Notes: generated by a model not told the origin, from the letters alone. A stretch of 64,000 bases of DNA from Desmodus rotundus (GCF_022682495.2 NC_071392.1:86630797-86694796), one strand, 5' to 3'. Shown: positions 13,365 to 25,880, numbered from the stretch's first letter. Made by a program: numbers and translations.

Positions 13365-13690
13365 ATGGAACCAACCCAATAGCATAGGATTATGCTACGT
13401 CCCACACATTAGAACAGGTCTATATGATCTAATATGGACCCATCTTCAAGATAAAAATAAGTGGAAAAATCACAACGCAAATGCAGACATATCACAAAGC
13501 CATCTGAATACAAATTTAAAAAGAAAATACACACATATATTTTTACAAATACCAAGAATATCTATCGAAGAGGAAAATTTTTTGCTGGAACACAAAAATA
13601 TAAAGAAGCATTACTTTTTACCTGTTAATCTTTTGTATCTTATAAATGTGGTACCCTGTAGTTATCCAAAAGAGAAAAAAAAGAAAGTAA
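13365..13690 (+). mobile_element. Old L1 3'-UTR fragment
   Basis: Starts with 'ggaaccaacccaatagcat' and continues through 'tatgatctaatatgga', 'tcttcaagataaaaataagtgg' and 'acacacatatatttttac'. This is the order of an old L1M-type 3' UTR (the 'gaaacaacctaaatgtcc ... gatgtccaagatatattgttaagtg' region). Strongly diverged, so assigned only to L1 in general. Confidence 0.45.
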
Positions 13691-15139
13691 AATGAAAGAG
13701 CTTAACTGATGAAAAGAAAATAACCTTCCCGGGTAATGTGTCCCGCACCAAAGACGACGATGGCCAATCGTCTTTAAACACCACACTGGAATACAACAAA
13801 GATTCAGTCAGCTAACAGGTTCTTTCGGTTTCACAGTAAACATGAAAAGCAGATAATTTGTGAAACACTATCTAGCATTCTTTCCAAAATCATTGAGCAG
13901 CCTATGCTAATTAGAGTGGATTTTTCAAAGTTTGTCTTTGCTTTGTTTTTTCAAGAAGCCAGGGAAAGGCACTTACAACAGGATTCTCAGGGCAGCAAAG
14001 AGAGCTGCGACTCACTCTGCTTTAAGGAACAAGATGTAGGGTTTTTCCTCTGTTGAAATGTATTGGAAAGAACTCAGAAAACATTTGTTCTTCAAAGCAT
14101 GGGGTGATATTTGTACAAGTCAGTGTTACACTCAAGGATTTACCCATGTCCCAATTCCTGATTCTATTAGTATTTTCATACTTTCCTCACATGGAACATT
14201 TCTCTTCATCAATAGTTACCAGACACGAACACAGAAAGAGATGGAACACATTAAAGCTAATTACCTTAGAGAATGAGAATGAGAAAGGGAAACCATTAAC
14301 TTTTTCTGTATTTGCCTTTGTATCATGCTACTTTTAAAAGCTTTTTTATTTTAATTGTAAAAAAAAAAATTATTGTGTGTTTTCCATTACCACTTACCCC
14401 CTTAGAACTGGTGAGGAAACTCATTAATCATTTTTACCTATAAGCCACAGTATTTAGCTCTTTCTGCTAATAATAGTTACATGCTTCTCATTTAAAAACA
14501 GTTTATGCATTTTAGACCTGTAGAAAAAAGTAAGTCGCTCATCCTTTTCATCTTCAAAATTTCGTCTGGGCCCTGGCACATGGGCATTGTGAAATCACTG
14601 TTTCTAGCTTGAACTTGAACTTTGAAAACATTCACTCTGTGGTTCCTGCCTCACTGAACCAGTTATAGCACCACCACCCCCCACCCAAAAAAAGAAAACT
14701 AAACATGCACACAGGCCCAGAAACGACTTAGAACATCCCGAAATCATTATGGCTCAGTTTCATCCCAATTAACCTTCAAGAAGTTCTGTGTCTTGCAGAG
14801 TTGCTTCCAATGTCATCATGCCTTGTATGAACAGAAACAAAACCTTTGAACACTTTTTTCTGTAAAGAACAAACCACAGCGGAGATAGGGTGTGTGGTGG
14901 AAGGGCTGTCACTGATAAGGGCTGCAGCGACTGTCAAGGAGAGAGTAAGACTGACCCCCAAAGGACTGAAGGCTTAGAACCAGCAAAAGACCAGCTGGCA
15001 TTCACCTTGTGGTGACCCCTAGCCTCATTAGATGCTCATTGTAATACGTTAGAGTACTAAGCCGCACCACCGGTGACTCCAGATGGAAAGGGAAATGGAA
15101 AGCCCATTAAGAACACAGGAATTTCAGGAGAAAAGGGTG
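13691..15139. other. Single-copy sequence, nothing recognised
   Basis: No exon, RNA gene or classified repeat. Overlapping open frames at 14053-14337 are short and without recognisable motifs. Confidence 0.4.
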
Positions 15140-15312
15140 AAGGGTTTGTAGGAACAATTATAAAGGACACATGGACAATAATGGGGTGGGGGTGGAAATG
15201 AGAGGGAGGTGGGGAGGGTTGGGGGTTGGGCTGGGGTCAGGAGAAAGGGCAGAGAACTGTACTTGAACAACAATAAAATTTAAAAAATAATAATGATAGT
15301 AAAAAAAAAAAA
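15140..15312 (+). mobile_element. Bat-type L1 3' end with poly-A
   Basis: Contains 'aattataaaggacacatgga', a long G-rich segment (gggtgggggtgg... gggagggttggggg) and 'gaactgtacttgaacaacaataaaa', then an A-rich tail to 15312. The same layout recurs at 63.8-64.0 kb. This is the 3' UTR of a lineage-specific L1; the rest of the element is missing (5' truncation). Confidence 0.75.
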
Positions 15313-16794
15313 CCCACAGAATGGCCAACAGAACTCTTAGGAGAAATCTGCACCCCTTTCCCCATCTTTACCCTTTTCCCTGGAAGTCCTGACTACCCCT
15401 CCATTAAATGAGTCTCCATAAGAAGAGTAAATCCCACCAGGGAGGGCTGCTCTGTCTGCAGAGTAGCCCACCTCTTTGTCTCAGTGCTTCACTAATGCAT
15501 TCCCTTCCACATTAAACTGTGCTGGCTGGAATCTGAATTCTTTCCTGAGCAAGCCAAGAACCCACTGTGGGTCGGACATTTGGGTCCCCAGGCCCCCAGA
15601 TAGCCTGCATCACAACAAGCTCAATGAACTGCCCCTAACTCAATGCACACGGCCCATTTCCAAATCAGCCACAAATGGAATTCTATTTCTGTGGCTTTCA
15701 TTATAAAGTCAGACATTGATTATCAAGGCAGGGAAGGGAAAGAAACTCTCCAAAGACTTCAGGCCTGTTGATAATCAATAAAGCTTATAATTGTGTTGCA
15801 AATGCCTGGAAGGTTTCCACCTGAACTATGCACCTGGAGATGATGCGGGCAGAAAGGAGGGAGCAAACGCAGTGGCTCGGTTCCTCCCCTGTCTCTATCA
15901 GAATGTGTACCAAGTGGTTTTCCTATCCTGGGCACACGTCCATGAATCTGAGTATAACTTTACCTCTTTCTGTACCTTTAAAGGAAGCATATCAGAAAGC
16001 AAGGGAGTACCAATAACATCATAAGGTGATGTTAGCAACCTTGCACTGTGAACCACTGGCCCAAAGAGCTGAAGTATGGGGGATGCCCTGATCTCTAGCC
16101 TTTGCCAATTTCCATGCTGTCAATATCCCACCAAGGCCAGTTTCAAGCTAACAAATGGCTCCCAAATTTCCTGAGTATTTAGCATTTGGCTGGAGAATTT
16201 CTTTAGCAACAACTGTTCTTGAAAAAGAATAAGAATGCTTTGGATCCCTATATTTCTGGTAACTTTAAAAGAGGAAACACAGTTCTTGAGTTCTTAACTG
16301 TACATAAATAAAACTTAATAATCATTTTAACTTTAAAATGCTCACAGAATAAAGAAGTTATTATTCCAAGTGAACAGTGGCACATGCCACAGAAGACCCA
16401 TTCTAGCAGCTGTGAAGGGTGAGTAAGAGTGCCCCAGGTAGGAAAGGTAGGGCATTCCAGCAAGAGAAAACACCAAAATGCAAAAAAGGGTCAAACACAC
16501 ACTAAAAAGAGTGTCCAGTATTGTGAATGGGGAAAAGAGGTGTTAAAGTAATTAAACAAGGAGACCATGAGATGTGGGTGACTGTGTTACTACAGATACT
16601 TAGGTAATTATTAATATGGAAGGAAGCAAAGGAAATTAGACATCGTTGAGCATCATCAACAAGGAAGCCACAGCTTTGTACACTCCAGGGGATCACAACA
16701 CTGCCCTGCCAAGGATTAACACCTCTTCCTTCCCCCAGAATTTTGAGGGGGATTGTTGAGGGGCACAGGGGGAGGTAAGCACGTGAGCAATAGA
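15313..16794. other. Single-copy or unclassified repeat-derived sequence
   Basis: No exon supported. The segment at about 16380-16640 ('gggcattccagcaagagaaa') is reminiscent of old interspersed repeats but I cannot name a family. Confidence 0.35.
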
Positions 16795-17390
16795 AGTCAA
16801 AATGGCGCAGAGGGAGGTGCCTGGCCATGAGGGCCTGTCAGTCTAACTAGGGAGTGAACCCATGAGAAGGCCACGGAGGCTGGGGAAGTTGACTGGTAAT
16901 TTTGAAAAAACTCCTGGTCTGCCCCAAACCTGAGCTGATATGATCCCAGGGGGACAAGAAACTCTCTCGTGCCTTGCACGCGTGCAAGTTCTCTCTCCCT
17001 CTCTCCGACCTGCACTTGCCCCGTGCACTTACATGTTCTCTCTCCATAACCATGGCCTCAGCAGCCACGGGGCCACGGCTGCATGGACTCCAAACGCAGG
17101 GCGCAGGCAGCAGCCTGGGTACCGAGGCACAACGGATGCAGCCCAGAACACAAGCTAAGCTAGCCGGATGGTGAGAAGGGCTGGAGGGGACTCCGCTTTA
17201 ATTCGAAACAGAAACTCTGGACACTGGTCTTTGTTTTGGACTTCTTCCATGGCGGGACAGAGACGGAACACTGGGGCAGCCTTCCACCCAAATAAATCTT
17301 GCCACACCACAATCTCATATGCGTGGGTCGTGAAATGCTTTCCTCTCTGTCCTGCTAAGAGCCCTCTCCTCCACTTCCACCAGTGACAGC
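16795..17390 (+). mobile_element. Probable ERV LTR (unit A of an LTR cluster)
   Basis: The region has an LTR-like layout: 'caaaatggcgcagaggg' near the left, a C-rich promoter-like middle, the polyadenylation signal AATAAA at about 17291, and a short downstream part ending near 'ccagtgaca' just before the next LTR. No target-site duplication was found and the left boundary is uncertain. No gag, pol or env reading is visible. Could instead be composite repeat debris. Confidence 0.4.
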
Positions 17391-17702
17391 TGTAATGTCT
17401 TGGTGACCTGGGTGACCCAGGTGAGCAAACCAATCCTAAGCCAGAGGCAATTGAGGGTATGCCGGCCTCTGAGAAGAAATTTAAGAACCAATCACAACCG
17501 GCCAACTAGGGTAACCACTTACGCCATAACCAATCAAATAATTTCCTTACTTGGCTTCTGAGTCTGCCCTAAAGAGCCTCTCCCCAGCTCTGGCCCCAGG
17601 AACACCCCTAACCAGTGTCAGTGTGGCAATGCCTGGTTCAAATAGGTGCTTGCTCAAATAAACTCTTGAAAATTTTAATGTGCCTCAGTTTGTTTTTTAA
17701 CA
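17391..17702 (+). mobile_element. ERV solo LTR (unit B)
   Basis: Begins TGTAATG and ends TTTAACA, the TG...CA ends expected of an LTR. A polyadenylation signal (caaataaactcttg) lies near 17655, followed by a T-rich end. The LTR at 19956-20461 has the same TGTAATG and TTTAACA ends, suggesting related families. No internal viral sequence adjoins it, so it is a solo LTR or a fragment. No clear target duplication. Confidence 0.6.
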
Positions 17703-18439
17703 AAGGTAATGGTAGCAGAAAACGCTAAAGAGGAGGCAGACAGTAAATATAGTTTAGACAATTTTAAGTAGCAATCACTAGCTTACCATCCCAACCCCCA
17801 CTAATTTCAGCCAGGGATTCTAAAGAACTGAGTAATTGATTTTATTTTTCAATCTCCATTCTGATATTACTGGCCCTGCTGCTCACACCAATGTCAACGT
17901 GTTCCAGGTGCCTGTAAGGCTGTGAATGTCTTCTTTAGGCTTGACACACTAAAATTAAAATGAAATCGTTTTTAACATTATTTTTGTTAATTAACTCATG
18001 CTCTTCAGCATGATGACTTCAACAGGTAAGACATCTAAATTAGACTTCTCAAACAAGCTAAAAAGACCTTCTGAATAGGACTATGAGTGAAATCTAAAGA
18101 CAACAGGTTAACTCGGACCTGAATGTAGAAGTCAAAGAATTTATTCCATTAGCTGCTGAATAATAAGCGCCTGCCAACCCAGCAAGCTGTCATCTGAAAC
18201 TCTCAGCAGTTCCCTCCTCTGAGCACTGAGGAAGCAGGAGCTGTAAGGTAGGGATGCCTGAGGAGATCATTAGAGCTCTCATTTCCCTGGGCACTGTCAA
18301 CCCCAAAAGAATAGTAAGATGCTATTATTTCATTACACAGCAAGCCACACCATTACGGAAACTGCGTCATACAATAACTTCTTATACAGCAAGGTACTGT
18401 TTACTGCATGCTCGATGTACCAAGTACTGACATTTTCCC
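17703..18439. other. Single-copy sequence, nothing recognised
   Basis: No exon or classified repeat seen. Confidence 0.4.
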
Positions 18440-18560
18440 CTCTAGGAAAGGGGCTCAGAAAGGACAGGATTTTCATCCTCTTGTTCACCGATGCATCCTC
18501 AGTGCCTGGCACAGAGGAGAGGCTCGCTCGGGGAGTATGCACTGAATACAAGAATAAAAA
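18440..18560 (+). mobile_element. L2 LINE 3'-end fragment
   Basis: Typical L2 tail: 'cttgttcaccgatgcatcct', then 'cagtgcctggcacagagg' and 'agtatgcactgaatacaag'. Confidence 0.7.
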
Positions 18561-18589
18561 AAAAGTACAGTTAGAAACTGAAGTATTGT

Positions 18590-18760
18590 ATGTGCACTAT
18601 TTCATGTAATTCCTGTAAATAATGGGAAGATCCTATTACTTTTTTCCATTTCGTCAAAGAAAAAATTAAAGCTTGAGAAGCAAAGTAATTTACCAAATGG
18701 CAGCACAAAGCCAGACTTCCATACCAAGGCCCCTCTAGGTGGCCCTCTCCACACCTAATG
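18590..18760 (+). mobile_element. MIR SINE
   Basis: Matches the MIR order: 'atttcatgtaattcctgtaa', 'gggaagatcctattac', 'aaaaattaaagcttgagaag', 'caaagtaatttaccaaatgg' and 'cacaaagccagacttcc'. MIR is an ancient tRNA-derived SINE that was mobilised by L2. Confidence 0.75.
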
Positions 18761-19377
18761 TTGATTTCTACTTATTACCACACTTCATGCAAACCCACAG
18801 GCTGAGCCCTGAGTTTTAGAAAAAACTCAGCAAATTGAAAGATTCTCATTTATCCATCAACGACCACTGTGTTTCCAGCAGAATAACAGGCTGCCCATGA
18901 GCCTTGGAAGAAACAAATAGATGGGAAGATTAAAGGAACCTCAGGATAAAGGCAAGTTTGGTGGAGATTTCAGCACTTAAAAGTCCTGTTTGAGTGTCTT
19001 CAATTTTCCTGATGACTAATGTAAATAAAGTTTTCCTTTCGTACTATTATTTTTTCTTCTCTCAACCTTTAAAAATTGTTTCCCAAAGGACATATATTAT
19101 TTTACCTTTTAAAGTAGTATTTGTTTCATGAAATCTGAGCCAATCCTTAGGTTCAAAGAATGGTTTTTCATACAACTAGGTCATCACTGCCACCTGACTG
19201 GCAGTGACTGCAAGAGGCTGACTCAATTTTAGGAAGGTTAAAATGTGACAGAAAAATGTCTCTAAGGATCCATGGAAGCAGGGAGAAAGCCAGAACCTCC
19301 TGAATGGACATATATGATGCTCTTTTCAAAGAGGCTCACATTACATGGAGCACAAATAGCAGCTCAGTAAGTAACAA
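18761..19377. other. Single-copy sequence, nothing recognised
   Basis: No exon or classified repeat seen. Confidence 0.4.
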
Positions 19378-19378
19378 C

Positions 19379-19566
19379 TGGGGAGTACAGCTGGTTCGAG
19401 CGTTGTCCTTATATGTCAAGATTGTGGGTTCGATCCCCGGTCAGGGCACAAACAAGAGCAACCAATGAAGGCATCCGTAAGTGGGAGAACAAACCCATGT
19501 CTCTCTCCTTCCCTCCATCCCTCTCCCACCCTCTCTAAAATCAATAAATATAATTAAAAAAAATTA
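19379..19566 (+). mobile_element. VES-type bat SINE
   Basis: tRNA-derived head with an intact polymerase III B-box-like GGTTCGATCC, followed by 'ccggtcagggcaca', a pyrimidine-rich body and the diagnostic 'taaaatcaataaata' A-rich tail. Flanks show a diverged possible target duplication: 'taagtaacaactg' before and 'taaggttcaactg' after, 10 of 13 matching. Confidence 0.85.
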
Positions 19567-19955
19567 AGGTTCAACTGAAAAGACATAGAACAATTACCAA
19601 TTTGCATTGGAATTCTGTACATGTTAATGAATATCTTTTTTTAAAAAAGTAATCTAAAATAATAAGGTATGTTTTTCAATAGAAACGTGTATTAAATCTA
19701 TTTTTTTAAATGAAGGGCAAGACAACTGGAAAAATGGATTATTTTAAAACCCCTGGGTATGTTAACATTTCAAGAGAGACTGAATATATAAATTTAAAAT
19801 AAAGAAAATGGAAAGAATGCATAGGAGATAAGGATTACTCACTCATATGTATGACTTAGTACAAGGGGCACCTACAAATGATGAAAGGTTTCAAAGAAAA
19901 CAAAAAAATAATTTTTCTTGTATAGGCAATTGATCACGCACCCACTTTAGGTAAC

Positions 19956-20461
19956 TGTAATGACTGTGGTTATTATGGATTTTCATATTCTAGTTTCTTC
20001 TTCCACTATGCCTGACTTCTGGACTTCCACGATCATCTCTGCATTGTCCAATTTTAACGTGAATCCTGCTCAGTCAGTTGCACTGGTCCCCGCCACACTC
20101 GGTATGTGCTCTGGTTCCTCGTCCTCCATCAGCAACGCCCCCACCCACACACACACTGGTGGAGCTGTCTGAGAACACTGGCCCCGGCCTGCCTTCAGTA
20201 AAAATCCTGTTACGTGGATCTGCCAGGACCCCCTTACCACAGATGTTTCCATAGTAATTGTCCACCCACTGACCCTGCCCTGAATCATGGCTATAAATTC
20301 CCACCTGCCTGTGCTGTGTTCCGAGTGGAATCCAGCCCTCCCCCCCCATACAGGACCCCACTGCAGGGGTCCCTACACCTGCTGCTGAGGCCCCGTCCAG
20401 AATAAATAAAGTCTTCCTTCCTGTCCTTTAACAAGTGTCAGTGAAAATTTTTTCTTTAACA
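19956..20461 (+). mobile_element. ERV solo LTR (unit C)
   Basis: Starts TGTAATG and ends CTTTAACA. Internally it has a TATA-like 'gctataaattccc' at about 20289, a C-rich leader, and the polyadenylation signal AATAAATAAA at about 20400, giving U3-R-U5 order on the plus strand. No flanking viral genes. Target duplication not evident, so the exact ends are provisional. A 23-bp tandem-like CA/CCC patch (cccccacccacacacaca) lies in U3. Confidence 0.65.
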
Positions 20462-21269
20462 GTTTGAGTACTTTTCCTTTAACACCTATTAAGAGAAAGT
20501 GAAATAAATCCTAGATAGTGGCCTGGTTATTCATTCACAGATGCCCTCCTTTTTCTGAACAGAGTTTTATTGAAGGAAGAAACAAAAAGTAGTGGGCAAA
20601 AGTTTTTGGTCACATTTCAGCAAGGTCATTAGGACCAAAAAAAAAAAAAAAAAAAAGAAAGAAAGAAAAGAAGAAGAGGGAAACACCTATAAAGGAGTCT
20701 GATAAAACTGTATGTAACAGAGCTCAAAGGAGCTGAGTAAACCTGGGGGAGAGGGTGAAGACACACAGTAACGAGCTGACTGGCAAATGTCCGTTTTGAT
20801 TGGTCCAAACAAACATATCAGTTATGAAACAGAAATAAGAACTATGTGTGGGGGCTCATCCTCAGGTGAAATATATTATTTTCTAGTACCGTGGGGAAGA
20901 TCAGGGAGAGAAGGTGAAACAGGAGCTGATAAGCATCCACATTGGGAACCACGAAGCAACATGAAAGAAATCACAGAACTATTCTTTGCCTTAACTTCCA
21001 AATGGCAAACTCTCAGAAGGACCAATGAACGGAGTCCAAACTAATGGAGTCACCTACAGCACCTCTCCTGTGCTTCCTCACTAATTCCCAGCAGCTCAAG
21101 CTAGAGCAGACACAGACATACAGTGGGACTCTGGGCCACGATAAGCTGAAACCAGGCTCCAAGAGGCCTGGAAGACATCTCTATCTGTATCACCCAACAA
21201 ATAATATACACTCGCTATGTACTTGCAGCTCTTTAAAAGTCAGTTTCTGGGACTCAACTTTCTCATCCA
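20462..21269. other. Single-copy sequence with an A-rich simple repeat
   Basis: Contains (A)n(GAAA)n at about 20637-20680. No exon supported. The frames at 20787-21301 are short and unrecognised. Confidence 0.4.
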
Positions 21270-21480
21270 TCTGTTTATTCAACACATTTTATTGTGCTTA
21301 GCATTTTTATGATCTTGGCAGAAAGACATCAGAGACAGAAATATTACACCAGCCCTCAAACAGCCCAAAGTCAAGAAGGAGACAGATGATTAACATAAAG
21401 TTGCATGAGAGACATCAAATAAAAGTATAAGAATAAACCTATGATTGGAATGAGTGGCCTCAGGGCTAAGTGTATCTTGA
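21270..21480 (-). mobile_element. L2 LINE 3'-end fragment, antisense
   Basis: On the plus strand it begins like an inverted L2 tail ('tttattcaacacattttattgtgctta'), then 'gacatcagagacagaaat', 'cagccctcaaacagcccaaag' and 'aaggagacagatgattaa'. This is the reverse complement of the L2 3' UTR. Confidence 0.6.
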
Positions 21481-22226
21481 AAATTTTTGCCAAAATTATT
21501 ATTAATCTAAAGAGTTAATAACCACTACCCATTTCTCAAAGTATAACTACCACCAATTGTTTTGTAATAAATTTAAAATTACATTTGAATAAAAACAAGT
21601 ATAAAATGGATTCATTCAAATTTAAAACTAAGTTATTTCAGAGGATTAGAGAAAAGCGGAAAACTCCATGTACTTGAATCATATCCACGGGTCATATTGA
21701 ATAGGGACCTTCTCAGATACTCCATTGGTAGCAAAACAGAAATTCATGGGTCCCCAAAACTGTACCAATTTCAAATCATAAGCCTGCTTAGAGAAGGTTT
21801 CCTTCAGGGAAGAATCCGTATGGATGCGTATAAGCCCATACAATCATAAAGGAAGTCCACACCAGCGTGAGCCAATCCAGGACATTTTTCACTGCTAAAT
21901 ATATTAAAAAAAAACAGAGTTCAAAGACACCTGAGGATAAGTGGGACCATTAAAGAAAAAGAACAGTGAATTATAGAACAACCACCTCAAGATGATATAT
22001 AAGGATGAAAGGACACTTTCTTTAATGAATATCCAGAGGTTTGAGAATATTATAATAACAAAGGAAGGAAGGAAATTAATAAAGGAAGGGATAGAGAGAC
22101 AAATTAAAAGTAAACTAATTCAATACAAGCAATATACAAAATAGTTTCTGAAAACAACTTTATTATAGACATAAAATAAAACACAAAATAACAATAGAAG
22201 TATGAGAGAACAGATATAAGAAAATA
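21481..22226. other. AT-rich single-copy sequence
   Basis: No exon or classified repeat seen. A short 'aaggaaggaaggaaa' tract occurs near 22065. Confidence 0.4.
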
Positions 22227-22909
22227 CAGAGATCTGTCTGGAAGAAGTCCAAGCATTGTTAATATAATGAGAATGGTTGTGTGCCATTGATGTAGCCTGG
22301 ATGCCAAGGAGAGTGGACTGGAATGTGCATGCGTGAACAATGACAACTTCACTGTACTTGTCAGTGGGGGGTGGTAGATGACGTTGAGTGAGCATGTGTA
22401 CTGTGTGGCCAATGCATTAAAAATGACTGAGTGAGTAGAACAATGAACCTGCATCAAATTTTGCGTTAAGCTTGAACATTCTTCTGCAGAAACTACTCGG
22501 ATGATACAGAAGGCCACAGCTCTGGGCAACTGGTGATTGGCAGCTTCATCACCACAACATTCCCGCTCATACATCACATCTCATGTGGAGTTTTTTGGCA
22601 AAACAGCAAGTTACTCAGATGACTCAGTCCCCCTACAGCCCAGATTTAGTGCCTTGTGACTTTTGGCTTTTCCCAAAACAAAAATCACCTTTGAAAAGGG
22701 AAGAGATTTCAGACCATCCATGTGATTCAGGGAAACACGACGGGGCAGCTGATGGCGATTGGGAGAACTGTGTGAGGTCCCAAGGTCCCTACTACTGAGG
22801 GGACCGAGGCATCATTGTCCTATGTACAATGTTTCCTGTATCTTGTATCTTCTTCAACGAATGTCTCTATTTTTTTATATTACACAGCTGGATAACTTCT
22901 GGACAGGTA
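22227..22909 (+). mobile_element. Internally deleted mariner DNA transposon (copy 1)
   Basis: Terminal inverted repeats 'gatctgtctggaagaagtcc' (left) and 'ggataacttctggacaggt' (right) lie inside flanking TA dinucleotides. At ~680 bp it is about half the length of a full mariner (~1.3 kb), so the N-terminal DNA-binding part is missing. The plus strand still reads the catalytic C-terminal third of a mariner transposase, with LHHHNIPAHTS near 22545 and PYSPDLVPCDFWLFP near 22638. The frame is disrupted upstream. The position of the second catalytic Asp (the HDN motif) is His here. A 157-codon frame on the opposite strand is a shadow. Confidence 0.85.
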
Positions 22910-23055
22910 AAATTAAGAGGAAATACAACTCAAGTATTTTCCTCCTGGGGAAAATATTGTAAAAAATAAAATAAAATTTAACTCCTTAAGCAGAAATGAA
23001 GATGCTGTGTTTCTGAGAACCTGGTAACACGTTTATAATACCTTTTTATATTAAA

Positions 23056-23260
23056 TTTTTTTTTCTTTTATTGATTCCAGAGAGAGAAAAAGAAGGAGAA
23101 AAATATTAATGTGAGAGAAAAACACTGATCAGCTGCTTCCTGCATGCACTCTAACCAGAGACCTAATCCTCAACTCAGGCGTGTGCCCTGACCAGGAGTC
23201 GAAACCACTACCTTTCGGTTTGCAGATCAATGTTCAACCAACTGAGCCACACCAACTAGG
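23056..23260 (-). mobile_element. VES-type bat SINE, antisense
   Basis: Inverted: T-rich tail first ('tttattgattccagagagag'), then 'gtgtgccctgaccaggagtcgaa' and 'caaccaactgagccacaccaac', the reverse complement of a tRNA-like SINE head. Being T-rich on the plus strand, it inserted on the minus strand, the sense of the proposed gene. Confidence 0.85.
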
Positions 23261-25669
23261 ACTTAATTCCTTTTTTAAAAGCAAGCATGGACTCTATCTA
23301 AGTGATTATGTCAGAACTTGTTTCAAGTCAGCCAACTGTGAGACTCTTGATTTGCTTTTATACTCCACTTGCCCCTTTATCCAAAATTCATTAAGCACTT
23401 GGCACTGACATTGGACACCTACAGTGCTCATAATATTTCTGGTAAAGATATTAAACCCAACAGGATTTAGTTTTGTTCTTTGAAGACAGATTTACAATGT
23501 GCATCCATGAAATATCTGTAAACTAGAAGGACTGGGGTCAGTTTCTTCCACTGGCTGGTGTGAAAAAAATCATTTTCATTTGTTTGTTAAATAAATATTT
23601 TGTTTGCTATGCTTTTTGTGGGGCCAAACTTGCAGAAACCTGAAAAAATGTTAAAAAGCATGACATTTAAACACATTCTGTAAATATGAATACTGAAGAT
23701 TTTCCATGAACAATGTAAGGTTTGAATGTAGTCAATTTTTCAGCACATTTACACTGAGTTTTATGACAGATTCACTCCATATAATAACAGTGTATTTTCC
23801 TTTCCTTTGGATACGAGTAAGCAACAATAGATCTTCAGATGTGCAAAGGCTCTTGGAACTATCCTAGAATTGTTTCCCGTTGATCAAAATTATACCGATA
23901 TTTTCCAATTTTATTTATTAAGTAATACACGTGGCATGTAAATGTTAATGTAAAAAGATATGATGGTGTATAGAGTGAAACATACGTCTTTCTTTCCGGC
24001 CCCCTACCACCAATTCCCTTCTCTGGGGCGCACAATTTTACTAATTTTTTCAAACTCCTTTTTGAATATTAAAAATGTTTATCTTCAGCATCCTATCACT
24101 GAGAATACGCATATAACAAAACGACGCCATGCACCAGTAACATTTAAATGGGTTTATACTCCTTTATGTCCAGGGCACGTGTGTACAGCCTCTCAGTTCA
24201 CAGGCAGTATTTTGTGTTCCAGTGGGTCTGCCACCTCTGGCCAGAGTTCTGGCGTGGCCAAGGGTCACCAGCGCTGAGCAAAATTCCTTTCAGTACAACT
24301 CCTAGAAGATGGTCACACTTTGGCTTAAATAAATGTGAATAAAGACTGAGTGAGTTTTCTAACTAGTGGCGGGGAAGAAATATCTTCTGCACCTAGAAAA
24401 ACTACCTAGCTGTAACTTCTCACAATTTCTACTTGGTTGTGTCTTCCAGAGAAGGTCATTGAGTCACTGACTTCTAAGAGACACTATGGATGATGTCCCT
24501 TTAAAAGATGCTCATATACATAAAAGATGCCTATAAATTTAGGAAGTGAAGTAAGTTGTTCTTTAAAACATACATACTCATTGCCCCCTTTCTCCAATTC
24601 AGGTGGGCCAAAGTAAGGCAGTTATGCACATGCGTGCCAGAGCCAAACAGGGCGACCCACCCTGAGAGGCCAGAGCGCAGGGAAGGAGGGGGACCACGCC
24701 ACTCTCGGCAGGCTGCTGTGAGCAGTAAAGAATACGCAACGCTGAGCGCATGTCCAGAGCATGAGCATGAAGATCCAGCGGGGAAGAAAGTCTTCGCTGT
24801 TCATTCATTGCTGAAGCCTCAGCCCCTAGAAGGTGCCTGTCATATGGTAAGTGTTCGATCATGGTTGACAAATGAATAAATATCAACATAAACCTCTACT
24901 GAATAAGTACCCTGCAATAAGAGACATTCAAAGGAGTTAGAGAATACCTGACCTCACACCTCTGCCAGCAAAGGTGGCTGGTAGACCTTTCGTGTGCAAG
25001 AGCCTTCTCCAGTTAAATTTCTTGGCACAATGTAGGCAGATCCACGCTGGATCCCTCCTGGCAGTCAAAGAAAGCTGCTGTCTTATCAGCCGCCACCACC
25101 ACAAGGAGGTGCCACGTGTCCTTGGACTCTGGGTTCTGGAACAGTGTGCCCCTCACCCAAGCATCCTGCTTTGCACTTTATTTTGGCCCAGTCTACCTAC
25201 ACACCAGCATCCTCTGACACAGGCCAACAAAGAAGCCCTGTCGGCAACCATCCACCAAGTGGCGGCAGGCTCTCCACCTCGGGGGCTCCACAGCCCCAGG
25301 GACCTCTGAGCTAGTGGCCTCTGTGACTGAGGACTTCGCCCACTGCTTTCCTTCGAGCAAAGGAGGGCCGCCTCCGACCAGAGCTCTGCACCGGTGCTCT
25401 GGACTCACCGCCTCGGGGCCATGGTTAGCGGGGCATCCCTTTTAGTAAAAGGCGAAAGATGTATACAATCTGAAGAGAAACCAGAGTATTCCCCTTTAAA
25501 AAGCAACTATGAGCTTGCTGCTGGGCTCTTGTTGAAACTGGCCGCCTGACCCCCCGGAGACCTGGTGACTCTCTGGCCTGACATTCCCACTGAGGGATGA
25601 TTTAAGTCCCACCCAATGACTATCCAGGTGGGAAGGGCCCAACAGGCCTCACTTGACAAACAGGAATGA
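23261..25669. other. Single-copy sequence, GC-richer toward the right
   Basis: No supported exon. The right part (about 24960-25640) is GC-rich with several CpGs and overlapping frames of 70-110 codons on both strands. It adjoins the unclassified dispersed repeat at 25670-25880 and may be part of a larger unrecognised retroelement. Confidence 0.35.
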
Positions 25670-25880
25670 CACACTCAAGGCCCAGCGGCGGCCGTGGCAT
25701 CGCAGCTTTCCATGAAAAGTGGCTGCTGGCCCTCTGGGGGAAACTCTGTCCCCCACTCAGCAGAGTCGCCCACTGATGCAGCTCTTGGCTAAGCCCAAAC
25801 CTGAGGTCCACTGGGCGGCTGCAGCTGTTCCCCCTCCACGCCAACTATGCAGAAGCGAGCTCAGGCACGGTGTCACTGTT
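25670..25880 (+). repeat. Unclassified dispersed repeat, copy 1
   Basis: This ~210-bp block recurs in inverted orientation at 33835-34045. The two share long exact runs such as 'tggctgctggccctctgggg' and 'gcagctttccatgaaaagtg' (or their complements), and both similarity edges are abrupt. I do not recognise the family. Candidates are an internal or LTR part of an endogenous retrovirus or a nonautonomous DNA element. A plus-strand frame of 142 codons starting at 25719 continues past it but has no recognisable domain. Confidence 0.7.

Noticed and set aside
19410..19450. tRNA-like B box suggesting a tRNA gene
   Set aside because: It is the head of a VES SINE: no cloverleaf can be drawn and a SINE body and tail follow.
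16795..20461. A complete provirus between LTR-like units
   Set aside because: Intervening DNA holds L2, MIR and VES elements and no gag, pol or env similarity.
22104..22577. 157-codon minus-strand open frame
   Set aside because: It is the shadow of the mariner transposase sequence read on the plus strand.
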